DNA of 8,381 bases from Thermotoga sp. 4484_232 (lineage in GTDB: Bacteria; Thermotogota; Thermotogae; Thermotogales; Thermotogaceae). Where the stretch lies: the NCBI GenBank assembly GCA_002084985.1, contig MZGO01000107.1, forward strand, positions 1 to 8,381, in the 5' to 3' direction. The notes below the pieces were generated by a model. The model was given only the letters and a program-made list of their open reading frames with translations. It did not search any database and was not told where the DNA came from. Shown piece by piece: positions 1-8,381 of the stretch; positions within the stretch are counted from its first letter, which is position 1; every line of letters starts with the position of its first letter. The position numbers and the translations under genes were made by a program.

Positions 1-729
1 ACGATAACCTCCGGCAGCGTTTCTCTCAAAGAACACGAAATCCTGGGAATATTCTCTCTCATGATCTTTCTGAAAGTCTTTTGAGATATACCAGATGTGA
101 GGCGATATATCGGAAGTATCTCTTTGGTGTACACCCTCTCTGCTGGCACTACCTCTGGATTAGCCATTTCCAACTGATTGAACATACCTTTTTTCACGTT
201 CCCAGTGACAAAAACATCTTTTCCAGTCAACTCTTTTATCTGGTCATACATGTACTCCTGATTGAACCATTTGAGGAGAATCTGGTATATACCATCTCCG
301 AGTATCGCCACAACGAGTTTCAATGAGAAGATCCCCCAAAGTTTTGAGTCCCAACTTCTTCAAGTACTTTTCCCTACCAGGTCCTACCCCTTTCGCGTAT
401 CGCACTGGAAGATCGGGAGGCATTCCTCCAGTATTACATTTGAGTTTCTCAACGAGGAACCATTCCCTCATCTTCTCTATCATTTTCAATCCATTGCTGA
501 CACGAATCTTCACTCTTCCTTCAGGAAGCTTTTCTATCTTCTCTATATAATCGACAAAAAGAGATAGTTTCTTGGAAACTTCTTTACTAGACAGAATATC
601 ATCTTCTAAAACCGACATATCCTTCCTCATTCTGTAAAGAACGGATGATACATCCTTCTTTCCGTGGAGAAGCTCGATGAAATCCTTTTCTCTGTTGTCT
701 AGAAAATCCTCAAGAAGAAGTGGTAACAT
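1..729 (-). pseudogene. recG: ATP-dependent DNA helicase RecG, N-terminal part, frameshifted by an internal deletion and cut by the window edge
   Basis: RecG is a cytoplasmic helicase that remodels stalled replication forks and Holliday junctions. The start is the ATG at 729, because AGAGGTGA lies 5 bases upstream; the in-frame GTG at 738 overlaps that ribosome site. About 136 codons match the helical N-terminal extension of the T. maritima enzyme, including EKIEKLP and YAKGVGPG..KKLG. Near 318-326 the frame changes. The second frame then stays open to base 1 and encodes wedge/OB-fold and later sequence, including LLKWFNQEYM, ELTGKDVFVTG and ILPIYRLTSGISQK. About 40 residues expected between LGDLLI and the LVVAILGDG strand are absent, and the loss is not a multiple of three. 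The helicase motor domains lie beyond the edge. It is the last gene seen in the operon, 16 bases after the small membrane ORF. The identity is secure. Whether the lesion is real or an assembly error cannot be told from the sequence. Confidence 0.88.
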
Positions 730-745
730 ATGATTCACCTCTGTA

Positions 746-847
746 TCACTCCAGGAGGATCAAGAGGTACTCCCAGATGATGGCCATCACCGAGAAGACG
801 AAAGCAAGTATCAAAAGAGCTGATATTATTAGAAAACCTTTTTTCAT
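746..847 (-). CDS. 33-residue single-pass membrane peptide
   Basis: This is a short ORF between hpt and recG. It begins MKKGFLIISALLILAF and ends in LLILLE. Two lysines precede an almost wholly hydrophobic stretch (residues 5-24), followed by a WEY motif and a second hydrophobic tail. That suggests one transmembrane helix with the N-terminus in the cytoplasm, or an uncleaved signal-like peptide. The gene lies 55 bases after the hpt stop and 16 bases before the recG start, on the same strand, so it is probably co-transcribed. The ribosome site is imperfect: AGAGGA sits only 2 bases from the ATG and GGAGGG is 13 bases away. I do not recognise a family. It could be a real small membrane protein or a chance ORF in a spacer. 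The clean lysine-plus-hydrophobic pattern and the fit into the operon favour a real gene. Confidence 0.5.
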   Translation of the reverse strand: MKKGFLIISALLILAFVFSVMAIIWEYLLILLE

Positions 848-857
848 GATCCTCTGT

Positions 858-875
858 ACACCCTCCGGTGGGTGT
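858..875. repeat. Short inverted repeat between hpt and the small ORF
   Basis: ACACCC and GGGTGT arms flank a CCGG centre with one mismatched pair (18 bases in all). Transcribed leftward, it could form a short hairpin in the hpt to small-ORF spacer. No U-run follows on either strand, so it is not a convincing intrinsic terminator. It could be an RNA-processing or stabilising hairpin, or chance. Confidence 0.35.
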
Positions 876-902
876 GTCTATACCTCCTTGAATGAATTGT
901 AA

Positions 903-1415
903 TCACTCTATGTAACCAACGTAAGGTAGGTTCCTGTACTTTTCGTTGTAGTCGAGGCCGTAACCAACCACAAAAATGTTTCCTATTTTGAATCCAACAA
1001 AATCCAGGTCGACTCCATGGTCACAGACCGTTTTCTCAAGAAAGGTCACAACCTTCAAATCCTTGGGACGGTATTTTCTGAGATATTTCAGAATGTATCG
1101 AAGAGTTAAACCCGTATCCACGATGTCTTCGATCACAAGAACGTACTCATCTTCTATGGATTCATCTATCCAGGATTTGACTCTTATTCTACCCGTAGAA
1201 GAGGATCCTTGGTAGCTTGATACATGAACGAAGGAATACTTAACGTTCAGGTCTATATTCAGGATGAGTTCACTGAAGAAATGTATAGATCCCTTGAGAA
1301 CTCCCACAGCATGTATTGTGTCCGTGTACTGCTTGTAATAATCTGTTATTTCCTTTGCAAGCTCTTTTATCCTCTTCCTTATGGTGTTTTCATCTATCAG
1401 TATCTTGATGTTCAT
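903..1415 (-). CDS. hpt: Hypoxanthine (hypoxanthine-guanine) phosphoribosyltransferase
   Basis: This cytosolic purine-salvage enzyme transfers phosphoribose from PRPP to hypoxanthine and/or guanine to give IMP or GMP. The protein has 170 residues, the normal length for bacterial HPRT, and looks intact. Visible landmarks in order: GVLKGSIHFF (38-47, pyrophosphate loop), HVSSYQG (64-70, flexible active-site loop), the PRPP motif VLVIEDIVDTGLTL (92-105) with its acidic pair E96/D97, and the C-terminal base-binding segment VGYGLDYNEKYRNLPYVG. The ATG overlaps the stop of the upstream hydrolase gene as ATGA, and no strong ribosome site sits at the usual spacing. Translation is therefore probably coupled to that gene. 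A sister enzyme such as xanthine or general purine PRTase is possible, but the motifs fit HPRT best. Confidence 0.93.
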   Translation of the reverse strand: MNIKILIDENTIRKRIKELAKEITDYYKQYTDTIHAVGVLKGSIHFFSELILNIDLNVKYSFVHVSSYQGSSSTGRIRVKSWIDESIEDEYVLVIEDIVDTGLTLRYILKYLRKYRPKDLKVVTFLEKTVCDHGVDLDFVGFKIGNIFVVGYGLDYNEKYRNLPYVGYIE

Positions 1416-2044
1416 ACGTTCATGACCACCACCTTAGTCTCTCCTGTAAGGTTTTCTTTGCTGACCTCAAAAGAGTTACCGACTTTCTCATAACTTCTAA
1501 ACAGCGACGTGAAACTATCCACTCCCAGTATTCCAAAGGTTATGTATTTGGTCTTGTAATGCATCGGAATGACGATATCAGGTTTCACCGATTCTACCAC
1601 CTTCTTGGCTTCTTGAGGACCTATTGTGAATGTTCCTCCGACTGGTATGAGTAAAACGTTGATTTCTCCCATCTCTCTTAAATGCCTTTCCTGAAGCACA
1701 TGTCCAAGGTCTCCAAGATGCGCCACTCTAATCCCTTCCTTGAAGTCAAAAACAAAAACAATGTTTTTTCCCCTCGATCTTCCACCAACGTCATCGTGGA
1801 AAGTTTCTATACCCTTTATCGTAACTCCCTTGAACTCATGAACACCAGGGGTTTTGATAACCTTAAAATCCCCCTTGATCAAATGATGAGCGTTGTGATC
1901 GAAATGCTGATGACTCTCTGTTACAACATCGGGCGTTACATTCGGTATCTCGTAGCCAACACTTCTGTCGAAGGGATCGGTCAATATCTTCACCCCGTTA
2001 CCTTCCAGCAGGAAGCATGCGTGCCCAAACCAGGTTATTCTCAT
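1412..2044 (-). CDS. UPF0173 metal-dependent hydrolase (metallo-beta-lactamase fold)
   Basis: This 210-residue protein begins MRITWFGHACFLLE and carries the metal-binding signature HQHFDH (H45, H47, D49, H50). Further metal-ligand candidates are in AHLGDLGH and near the C-terminus in IPMHYKTK. The whole chain lines up with the T. maritima protein I recall as TM0207, a UPF0173-family zinc-dependent hydrolase of about 208 residues, with no gap. The family is a compact cytosolic metallo-beta-lactamase fold; its natural substrate is unknown to me. The ATG at 2044 follows the strong site AGGGAGGGG by about 5 bases and lies 14 bases after the pyk stop. Its own stop overlaps the hpt start. The family is certain; the physiological role is not. 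Confidence 0.93.
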   Translation of the reverse strand: MRITWFGHACFLLEGNGVKILTDPFDRSVGYEIPNVTPDVVTESHQHFDHNAHHLIKGDFKVIKTPGVHEFKGVTIKGIETFHDDVGGRSRGKNIVFVFDFKEGIRVAHLGDLGHVLQERHLREMGEINVLLIPVGGTFTIGPQEAKKVVESVKPDIVIPMHYKTKYITFGILGVDSFTSLFRSYEKVGNSFEVSKENLTGETKVVVMNV

Positions 2045-2058
2045 ACAATCCCCTCCCT

Positions 2059-3387
2059 TCAGACTTTCTGAACCTTCACCATATTGGTGGTCCCTGGTTT
2101 TCCAGGAGGGATACCAGCCGTTACTATGGCAACATCTCCTTCTTCTGCTAATTTTCTCTCCTTTACTTTCTTTAAGGATTTTTCTATCAAGTCATCCGTC
2201 GTTTTGACCTCATCTATAATCAGAGGGAGCACACCCCAAACCAGGGACAACCTGTGGTAGGTTTTCTCAAAAGGAGTTGTTGCCACTATGAGAGATTTTG
2301 GTCTGAAGCGAGCGACTCTTCTTGCAGTACTACCAGATGATGTCGAAGTTATTATGAGCTTAACCCCCAAATCCTCAGACAGCTGCCAACACGCGTGTGA
2401 AATGGCATCAGATATGTCGTAAACCGTTGAGAAACTCCTCAACCAATCCAAAGATATATGACGGTAGAACTCCAAACTTTCTTCAGCTTTTCTTGCAACA
2501 CAATCCATAACTTTTATACAAGGAATAGGATATTTCCCAACAGCTGTTTCATCTGAAAGCATCAGAGCATCCGTTCCATCTAAGATGGCGTTTGCTATAT
2601 CTGTGATTTCAGCCCTTGTCGGTCTTGGATTGTTGACCATAGATTCCAGAATTTGAGTTGCCGTTATCGCAGGTTTTGCAAGTCTGTTTGCAAGTTCTAT
2701 GATTCTCTTTTGAGCCATCGGTACCTCCTCTATGGGAACCTCGACTCCCAGATCTCCCCTTGCAACCATTAAACCATCGCTGACTTTAGCTATTTCTTCC
2801 AAATTCTGGAGAGCTTGTTTCGTCTCGATCTTCGCTATCACAGGTATGTCGCAGTTTCTTTCTTTCAGGATATCTTTCAATTTCTGAACATCCTCTTTTT
2901 TCCTCACGAAAGAGACGGCAAAATAATCCACATGTGTGATTCTTCCACCGTTTTTCACGATAGTTTTTATCTTCACACCGTCTGTTTCCAAAACTTCGAG
3001 CTCTATCGCACCATCGGAAAGGAGTATCCTGTCACCTTTTTTCACATCCCTTGCTAATTCTTTACAATTAACAGAAACGATTTCCCTGTTTCCAATCATT
3101 TCTTCTGTTGTCAAATAGAAGACTTGCCCCTCTTCCAACTCAACGTAATCTTCATTCAGATAGCCCGTTCTTATCTTTGGCCCCGCCAGATCGAGGAGGA
3201 TGGCAAGGGGAACTCCCTTCTCCTTTCTAACCTCTTTCAGTAGTTTTATCTTCTTCCTGTGATCCTCCAGATCACCGTGTGAAGTGTTGAGTCTTGCCAC
3301 ATTCATACCCGCATCTATCATCTTCTCTATCATCTCTTTACTTCCCGTCACAGGACCTATGGTACACACGATCTTCGTTCTTCTCAT
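2059..3387 (-). CDS. pyk: Pyruvate kinase with an in-frame internal deletion
   Basis: Pyruvate kinase makes pyruvate and ATP from phosphoenolpyruvate and ADP, the last step of glycolysis. The ATG at 3387 is chosen because GAGGTGA precedes it at good spacing and the product then starts MRRTKIVCTIGP, like T. maritima; an earlier in-frame GTG (3396) and ATG (3393) fall inside the ribosome site. It encodes 442 residues, against about 466 in T. maritima. Visible are ARLNTSHG (31-38), DLAGPKIRTG (66-75), the catalytic lysine in KIETK (K186) with E188, VARGDLGVE (208-216, D212 metal ligand), and TQILESM. The B domain breaks at ITH (152) and joins directly to VDYFAVSFVR. About 31 residues containing the usual GVN.P and TDRD-type segment between the B domain and the barrel are missing, so activity is doubtful. 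The C-terminal domain looks complete. pyk follows pfkA by 10 bases. Confidence 0.92.
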   Translation of the reverse strand: MRRTKIVCTIGPVTGSKEMIEKMIDAGMNVARLNTSHGDLEDHRKKIKLLKEVRKEKGVPLAILLDLAGPKIRTGYLNEDYVELEEGQVFYLTTEEMIGNREIVSVNCKELARDVKKGDRILLSDGAIELEVLETDGVKIKTIVKNGGRITHVDYFAVSFVRKKEDVQKLKDILKERNCDIPVIAKIETKQALQNLEEIAKVSDGLMVARGDLGVEVPIEEVPMAQKRIIELANRLAKPAITATQILESMVNNPRPTRAEITDIANAILDGTDALMLSDETAVGKYPIPCIKVMDCVARKAEESLEFYRHISLDWLRSFSTVYDISDAISHACWQLSEDLGVKLIITSTSSGSTARRVARFRPKSLIVATTPFEKTYHRLSLVWGVLPLIIDEVKTTDDLIEKSLKKVKERKLAEEGDVAIVTAGIPPGKPGTTNMVKVQKV

Positions 3388-3397
3388 ACTCATCACC

Positions 3398-5819
<2,422 letters not shown>

Positions 5820-5833
5820 AACTCATCACCCTC

Positions 5834-5868
5834 TTTTTGATCTTAGTATAGCATTTATTTTTGATCTT
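5834..5868. repeat. Pair of 11-bp direct repeats in the divergent promoter region
   Basis: TTTTTGATCTT occurs at 5834-5844 and again at 5858-5868, perfectly repeated with a period of 24 bp (a little over two helical turns). The copies flank the leftward -10 element and lie upstream of the rightward genes. They could be a tandem operator acting on both operons. AT-rich chance repetition is the alternative. Confidence 0.5.
5845..5853 (-). promoter_or_regulatory. Candidate extended -10 promoter of the leftward operon
   Basis: Read on the minus strand, the bases are TGC TATACT, an extended -10 element one base from TATAAT. A transcript would start near 5838 and leave a leader of roughly 18 bases before the TTG start at 5819, enough to hold the GAGGGTGA ribosome site. 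No good -35 box is visible 16-18 bases upstream, as expected for an extended -10 promoter. It is predicted from sequence only. Confidence 0.5.
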
Positions 5869-5877
5869 TCTTTGTTG

Positions 5878-5883
5878 TAGAAT
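5878..5883 (+). promoter_or_regulatory. Weak candidate -10 element for the rightward operon
   Basis: TAGAAT on the plus strand resembles TATAAT, but no -35 hexamer is found at normal spacing. The predicted start point would fall almost on the AGGAGGAG ribosome site at 5891-5898, leaving a very short leader. A promoter must lie within the 85-bp divergent gap if the operon starts here; this is only the best-looking hexamer. Confidence 0.25.
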
Positions 5884-5904
5884 TCTCCTTAGGAGGAGAT
5901 ATCT

Positions 5905-6114
5905 ATGGGATGGAAAGTTCTCATTGAAACAGACAAGGTGAAAGCAGCTTTTATAGAATCCATGCTTCGTAATGAGGGGATACCCTTCGTTGAAAAGTCA
6001 ACCAACATGACTCCCGTCATATTCGGATCGGGAGGTTCTGTGAAGATTTTGGTCCCCGAGGACAAACTGGAAGAAGCAAAAAAAATACTTGAGGAGGGGA
6101 TAAAAGATGACTGA
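5905..6114 (+). CDS. Small DUF2007-like protein
   Basis: This is a 69-residue soluble protein, MGWKVLIETDKVKAAFIESM and onward, ending EEAKKILEEGIKDD. The layout is a beta strand, a helix with an A-x-x-x-E-S-M-L-R-N-E-G-I-P-F pattern, a variable loop, a VKILVPED strand and a final helix. That is the layout of the DUF2007 family (ferredoxin-like, about 70 residues), sometimes described as putative signal-transducing proteins; no catalytic function is known to me. AGGAGGAG at 5891-5898 gives an excellent ribosome site 6 bases from the ATG. It is the first gene of the rightward operon, and its stop overlaps the gcvT start by 8 bases, so the two are probably translationally coupled. The family is assigned by pattern, not by search. 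Confidence 0.8.
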   Translation: MGWKVLIETDKVKAAFIESMLRNEGIPFVEKSTNMTPVIFGSGGSVKILVPEDKLEEAKKILEEGIKDD

Positions 6115-7178
6115 TACAAAAAAGACACATCTTTACGGCGAGCATGTCAGATTCGGTGCGAAGATGTTCGAATTCGCCGGATGGGTTATGCCGCTTCAAT
6201 ACGAAAGCATCACCTCGGAAGTGAAGGCTGTCAGGGAATGTGTTGGTGTCTTTGATGTTTCCCATATGGGAGAGATCTTGATCGAGGGACCCGATACAAT
6301 CGAGTTCGTTGACAGGTTGATAACAAACGATTTCTCTTCAATCAAAATCGATCAAGCTCTCTATACAGTCATGTGCAACGAAAAGGGAGGTATCGTGGAC
6401 GATCTCCTAGCGTATAAATTTTCGAAGGATAGAGCGATGCTCGTCGTCAACGCTGCAAACACCGAAAAGGATTACAACTGGATATTTTCGAAGGATAGAG
6501 CGATGCTCGTCGTCAACGCTGCAAACACCGAAAAGGATTACAACTGGATATTAGGACACTCCAAAGGTTACGATGTTTCCGTAAAAGATGTTTCAGAAGA
6601 TTTCGTGCTGGTGGCTTTTCAGGGTCCAAAAGCTCAAGAAATTCTTCAAAAGATCGCCAGAGCCGGAAGCAGGAGTTACCCTTTGGAGAACTCTCTTGGA
6701 ATTCGCTATAAAGCATGGAGGAAAACCTGCAGGGCTCGGCGCAAGGGATCTCTGCAGGCTTGAAGCATCGTACATGTTGTACGGAGAAGACATGGATGAA
6801 AACACCACACCCCTTGAGGTTGGCCTTTCCTGGGTTGTTAAATTCCACAAGGATTTCATAGGGAAGGAAGCGCTTTTGACCCAAAAAGAGAAGGGGGTGA
6901 GAAGAAAGATCATAGGCCTTGTTCTGAAAGGTAAAAGTATAGCGAGGCACGGTTACAAAGTTTTCAAAGATGGGAAAGAAATCGGCAATGTCACAAGCGG
7001 GAATTACTCACCAACCCTTGAAAAGTCAATAGCCCTTGCCATCGTACGATCTGGATCCGTTAAAAATGGGGACGAAGTGGAAGTTGAAGTTAGAGGAAGG
7101 AAGATAAAAGCCGAGGTCGTGAAGTTGCCTTTCTACAGAGGTACCGTCAAATCGGGGAAAAAAACTAAGGAGGTGTGA
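6107..7178 (+). pseudogene. gcvT: Aminomethyltransferase (glycine cleavage T-protein), with tandem duplication and frameshifting deletion
   Basis: T-protein moves the methylene group from the aminomethyl-lipoyl arm of H-protein to tetrahydrofolate and releases ammonia. The ATG at 6107 follows GAGGAGGGG by about 7 bases and overlaps the preceding gene. The first frame has FDVSHMGE (49-56), NEKGGIVDD (91-99, acidic catalytic pair) and VVNAAN. A 22-residue unit, FSKDRAMLVVNAAN..NWI, then appears twice in a row (105-126 and 127-148). After AFQGPKAQEILQKIA the frame breaks near 6651-6660. A second frame resumes with EPEAGVTLWRTL, GGKPAGLGARD and SWVVKFHKDF, and runs to the normal FYRGTV end at 7178. 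About 39 residues are missing, including the conserved RTGYTGEDGFE folate-site motif. The identity is certain; as written no full protein can be made. Confidence 0.93.
6418..6552 (+). repeat. Perfect 66-bp tandem duplication inside gcvT
   Basis: Copies occupy 6419-6484 and 6485-6550 with no mismatch; the identity extends one base to the left and two to the right. The unit begins TTTTCGAAGG and ends AACTGGATA. Being 22 codons, it keeps the frame. Other T-proteins known to me have one copy, so this is either a very recent duplication or an assembly error. Zero divergence fits both. Confidence 0.97.
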
Positions 7179-7180
7179 AG

Positions 7181-7555
7181 ATGAAAAAATATACGAAAAC
7201 TCATGAATGGATAGAACTGAGTGATGGAACGGGAACAGTTGGTATAACGAACTACGCTCAAGAAAAATTGGGAGATGTGGTCTATGTGGAGTTACCAGAT
7301 GTTGGAAAGAAGGTGAAAAAGGGTGAGGCGGTATTGACTGTGGAATCCGTAAAAGCAGCAAGTGACGTTTACAGTCCTGCCGATGGTGAGGTAGTGGAAG
7401 TTAACGAAACTTTGAACGACAACCCAGGATTGATCAACGAAGACCCCGAAGGAAAGGGATGGATATTCAAAATCAAAGTGGAAAACCCTTCTCAGCTCGA
7501 TGAACTCCTTTCTGAAGAAGAATACAAAAAGTTCTGTGAGGAGGAAGGAGAATGA
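7181..7555 (+). CDS. gcvH: Glycine cleavage system H-protein (lipoyl carrier)
   Basis: H-protein carries the aminomethyl group between the P-, T- and L-proteins on a lipoyl-lysine arm. The product is 124 residues, the usual length, and looks intact. It opens with KKYTKTHEW, typical of the family, followed by [20 protein letters not shown] and the lipoylation motif [10 protein letters not shown] with the acceptor lysine K58. The C-terminal [11 protein letters not shown] and FKIKV segments are also standard. The ATG at 7181 is favoured because AAGGAGGTG sits 5 bases upstream; an in-frame GTG at 7175 would add two residues, but it falls within that ribosome site. The gene starts 2 bases after the gcvT stop, and its own stop overlaps the gcvPA start as ATGA. 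Confidence 0.96.
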   Translation: MKKYTKTHEWIELSDGTGTVGITNYAQEKLGDVVYVELPDVGKKVKKGEAVLTVESVKAASDVYSPADGEVVEVNETLNDNPGLINEDPEGKGWIFKIKVENPSQLDELLSEEEYKKFCEEEGE

Positions 7556-8381
7556 AGAAGTATCCTTACATTCCTCACACTGAAGAAGATATAGAGGAAA
7601 TGCTGAGATACATAGGAGTGAAAAGCGTGGAAGATCTCTACTCCGAAGTCCCAATTACCATAACGAGCGATTTGAAGATACCCGAGTCTCAGGATGAGTT
7701 CTCAGTGAGAAGACATCTGGAAGAGTTAGCGAGTGAGAACATTTCACTGAAAGATCTCTCCGTTTTTATGGGTGCTGGCGTTTATCTAAGATACATCCCT
7801 TCCGTAGTTCACCACATAGCGATGAAGCCAGAATTTTTAACGGCATATACTCCTTACCAAGCCGAAGTCTCTCAGGGAACCCTTCAAGCTCTTTTTGAGT
7901 ATCAGACTATGATATGTGAACTCACAGGTATGGAGGTTGCAAATTCCTCCATGTACGACGGGGGATCGGCAACTGCCGAAGCCGTCCTCATGGGACTGAG
8001 GATTTCCAAAGGAAGGAAAGTTCTCGTATCCAAAGCCGTTCATCCTGAATACAGGATTACGACGGAAACTTATGTAAAAGCTCAAGGATTCAAAATCGAT
8101 GAGATAAGCTTCAACGATGATACGGGGGAGACATCCCTCGATGACCTTAAGGAGAAATTAGACGATGAGACCGCCGTTGTTGTGGTTCAGTATCCGAACT
8201 TTTTTGGAGACGTCGAAGGAAAGAGAGGATACGTCATGATCCTTCAAACGAGAGAACAGCACATAAGAAGAGCGAAAGCAACTTCAAACATATGCTCGAA
8301 CCATGCTCTCTCAGCTCTCGCAACGGCTGTTTACATGAGTGTCATGGGGAAAGAAGGGCTGAAAGAAGTCGCTTATAGATC
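7552..8381 (+). CDS. gcvPA: Glycine dehydrogenase (decarboxylating) alpha subunit, partial, with an in-frame internal deletion
   Basis: This is the first subunit of the split P-protein, which with the beta subunit uses PLP to decarboxylate glycine onto H-protein. The ATG at 7552 overlaps the gcvH stop and follows GGAGGAAGGAGA. It begins [18 protein letters not shown]. Further landmarks are [41 protein letters not shown], and [10 protein letters not shown] (residues 213-222). At about 8209-8224 the sequence jumps straight to [26 protein letters not shown]. In family members about 80 residues separate these blocks, including the PGEYGAD and FGGP motifs of the PLP-fold domain; here they are gone but the frame is kept. 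The gene leaves the window after 276 codons. The beta subunit (gcvPB), which carries the PLP lysine, is expected next. The identity is certain; function is doubtful as written. Confidence 0.92.
   Translation, partial: MKKYPYIPHTEEDIEEMLRYIGVKSVEDLYSEVPITITSDLKIPESQDEFSVRRHLEELASENISLKDLSVFMGAGVYLRYIPSVVHHIAMKPEFLTAYTPYQAEVSQGTLQALFEYQTMICELTGMEVANSSMYDGGSATAEAVLMGLRISKGRKVLVSKAVHPEYRITTETYVKAQGFKIDEISFNDDTGETSLDDLKEKLDDETAVVVVQYPNFFGDVEGKRGYVMILQTREQHIRRAKATSNICSNHALSALATAVYMSVMGKEGLKEVAYR

Noticed and set aside
1682..2071. Long plus-strand ORF (129 codons) opposite the UPF0173 gene
   Set aside because: It lies wholly antisense to a well-supported conserved gene, has no convincing ribosome site, and its sequence resembles no protein I know.
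5820..5904. Glycine riboswitch ahead of the gcv operon
   Set aside because: The gap to the divergent gene is only 85 bp, too short for a tandem glycine aptamer, and no conserved stem pattern is visible.
6418..6552. Start of a CRISPR array or a minisatellite
   Set aside because: There are only two abutting copies with no spacers, both encoding gcvT codons in frame.

Overview
The window looks like chromosomal DNA from a Thermotogales bacterium, probably Thermotoga or Pseudothermotoga. The protein sequences resemble remembered Thermotoga maritima proteins: a RecG with the helical N-terminal extension, an ATP-type phosphofructokinase, pyruvate kinase, a UPF0173 hydrolase and a split glycine-cleavage P-protein. 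The order also matches the T. maritima block as I recall it (TM0207 hydrolase, TM0208 pyk, TM0209 pfk, TM0211-TM0213 gcvT-gcvH-gcvPA). The proteins are clearly diverged from T. maritima, so this is not that species. No search was run.

Layout. Two tightly packed operons diverge from an 85-bp intergenic region (5820-5904). The minus-strand operon runs leftward: a zinc alcohol-dehydrogenase-like protein joined in frame to a gluzincin-type peptidase domain, then pfkA, pyk, a UPF0173 metallo-hydrolase, hpt, a 33-residue membrane peptide, and recG, which leaves the window at base 1. Neighbouring genes overlap or lie close together, mostly through ATGA stop/start overlaps. The plus-strand operon runs rightward: a DUF2007 protein, gcvT, gcvH, and gcvPA, which leaves the window at base 8381.

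Function. The left operon links the two committed kinases of glycolysis (PFK and PYK) to purine salvage and DNA repair. The right operon is the glycine cleavage system: T-protein, lipoyl carrier H-protein and P-protein alpha subunit. The beta subunit would be expected just beyond the right edge.

The striking feature is damage. Five of the longer genes (recG, pyk, pfkA, gcvT, gcvPA) each lack one internal block of conserved sequence, about 30-80 codons by comparison with remembered family members. Three of these losses break the reading frame (recG, pfkA, gcvT) and two keep it (pyk, gcvPA). gcvT also carries a perfect in-frame 66-bp tandem duplication. The sequence on both sides of each junction is otherwise undecayed: conserved motifs and good ribosome sites remain, with no scattered stop codons. 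Losing both PFK and PYK this way in a living sugar fermenter is hard to credit, so an assembly artefact is the leading explanation. A real, recent multi-site deletion process is the exciting but less likely alternative. I found no CRISPR array, tRNA, rRNA, insertion sequence or phage gene.
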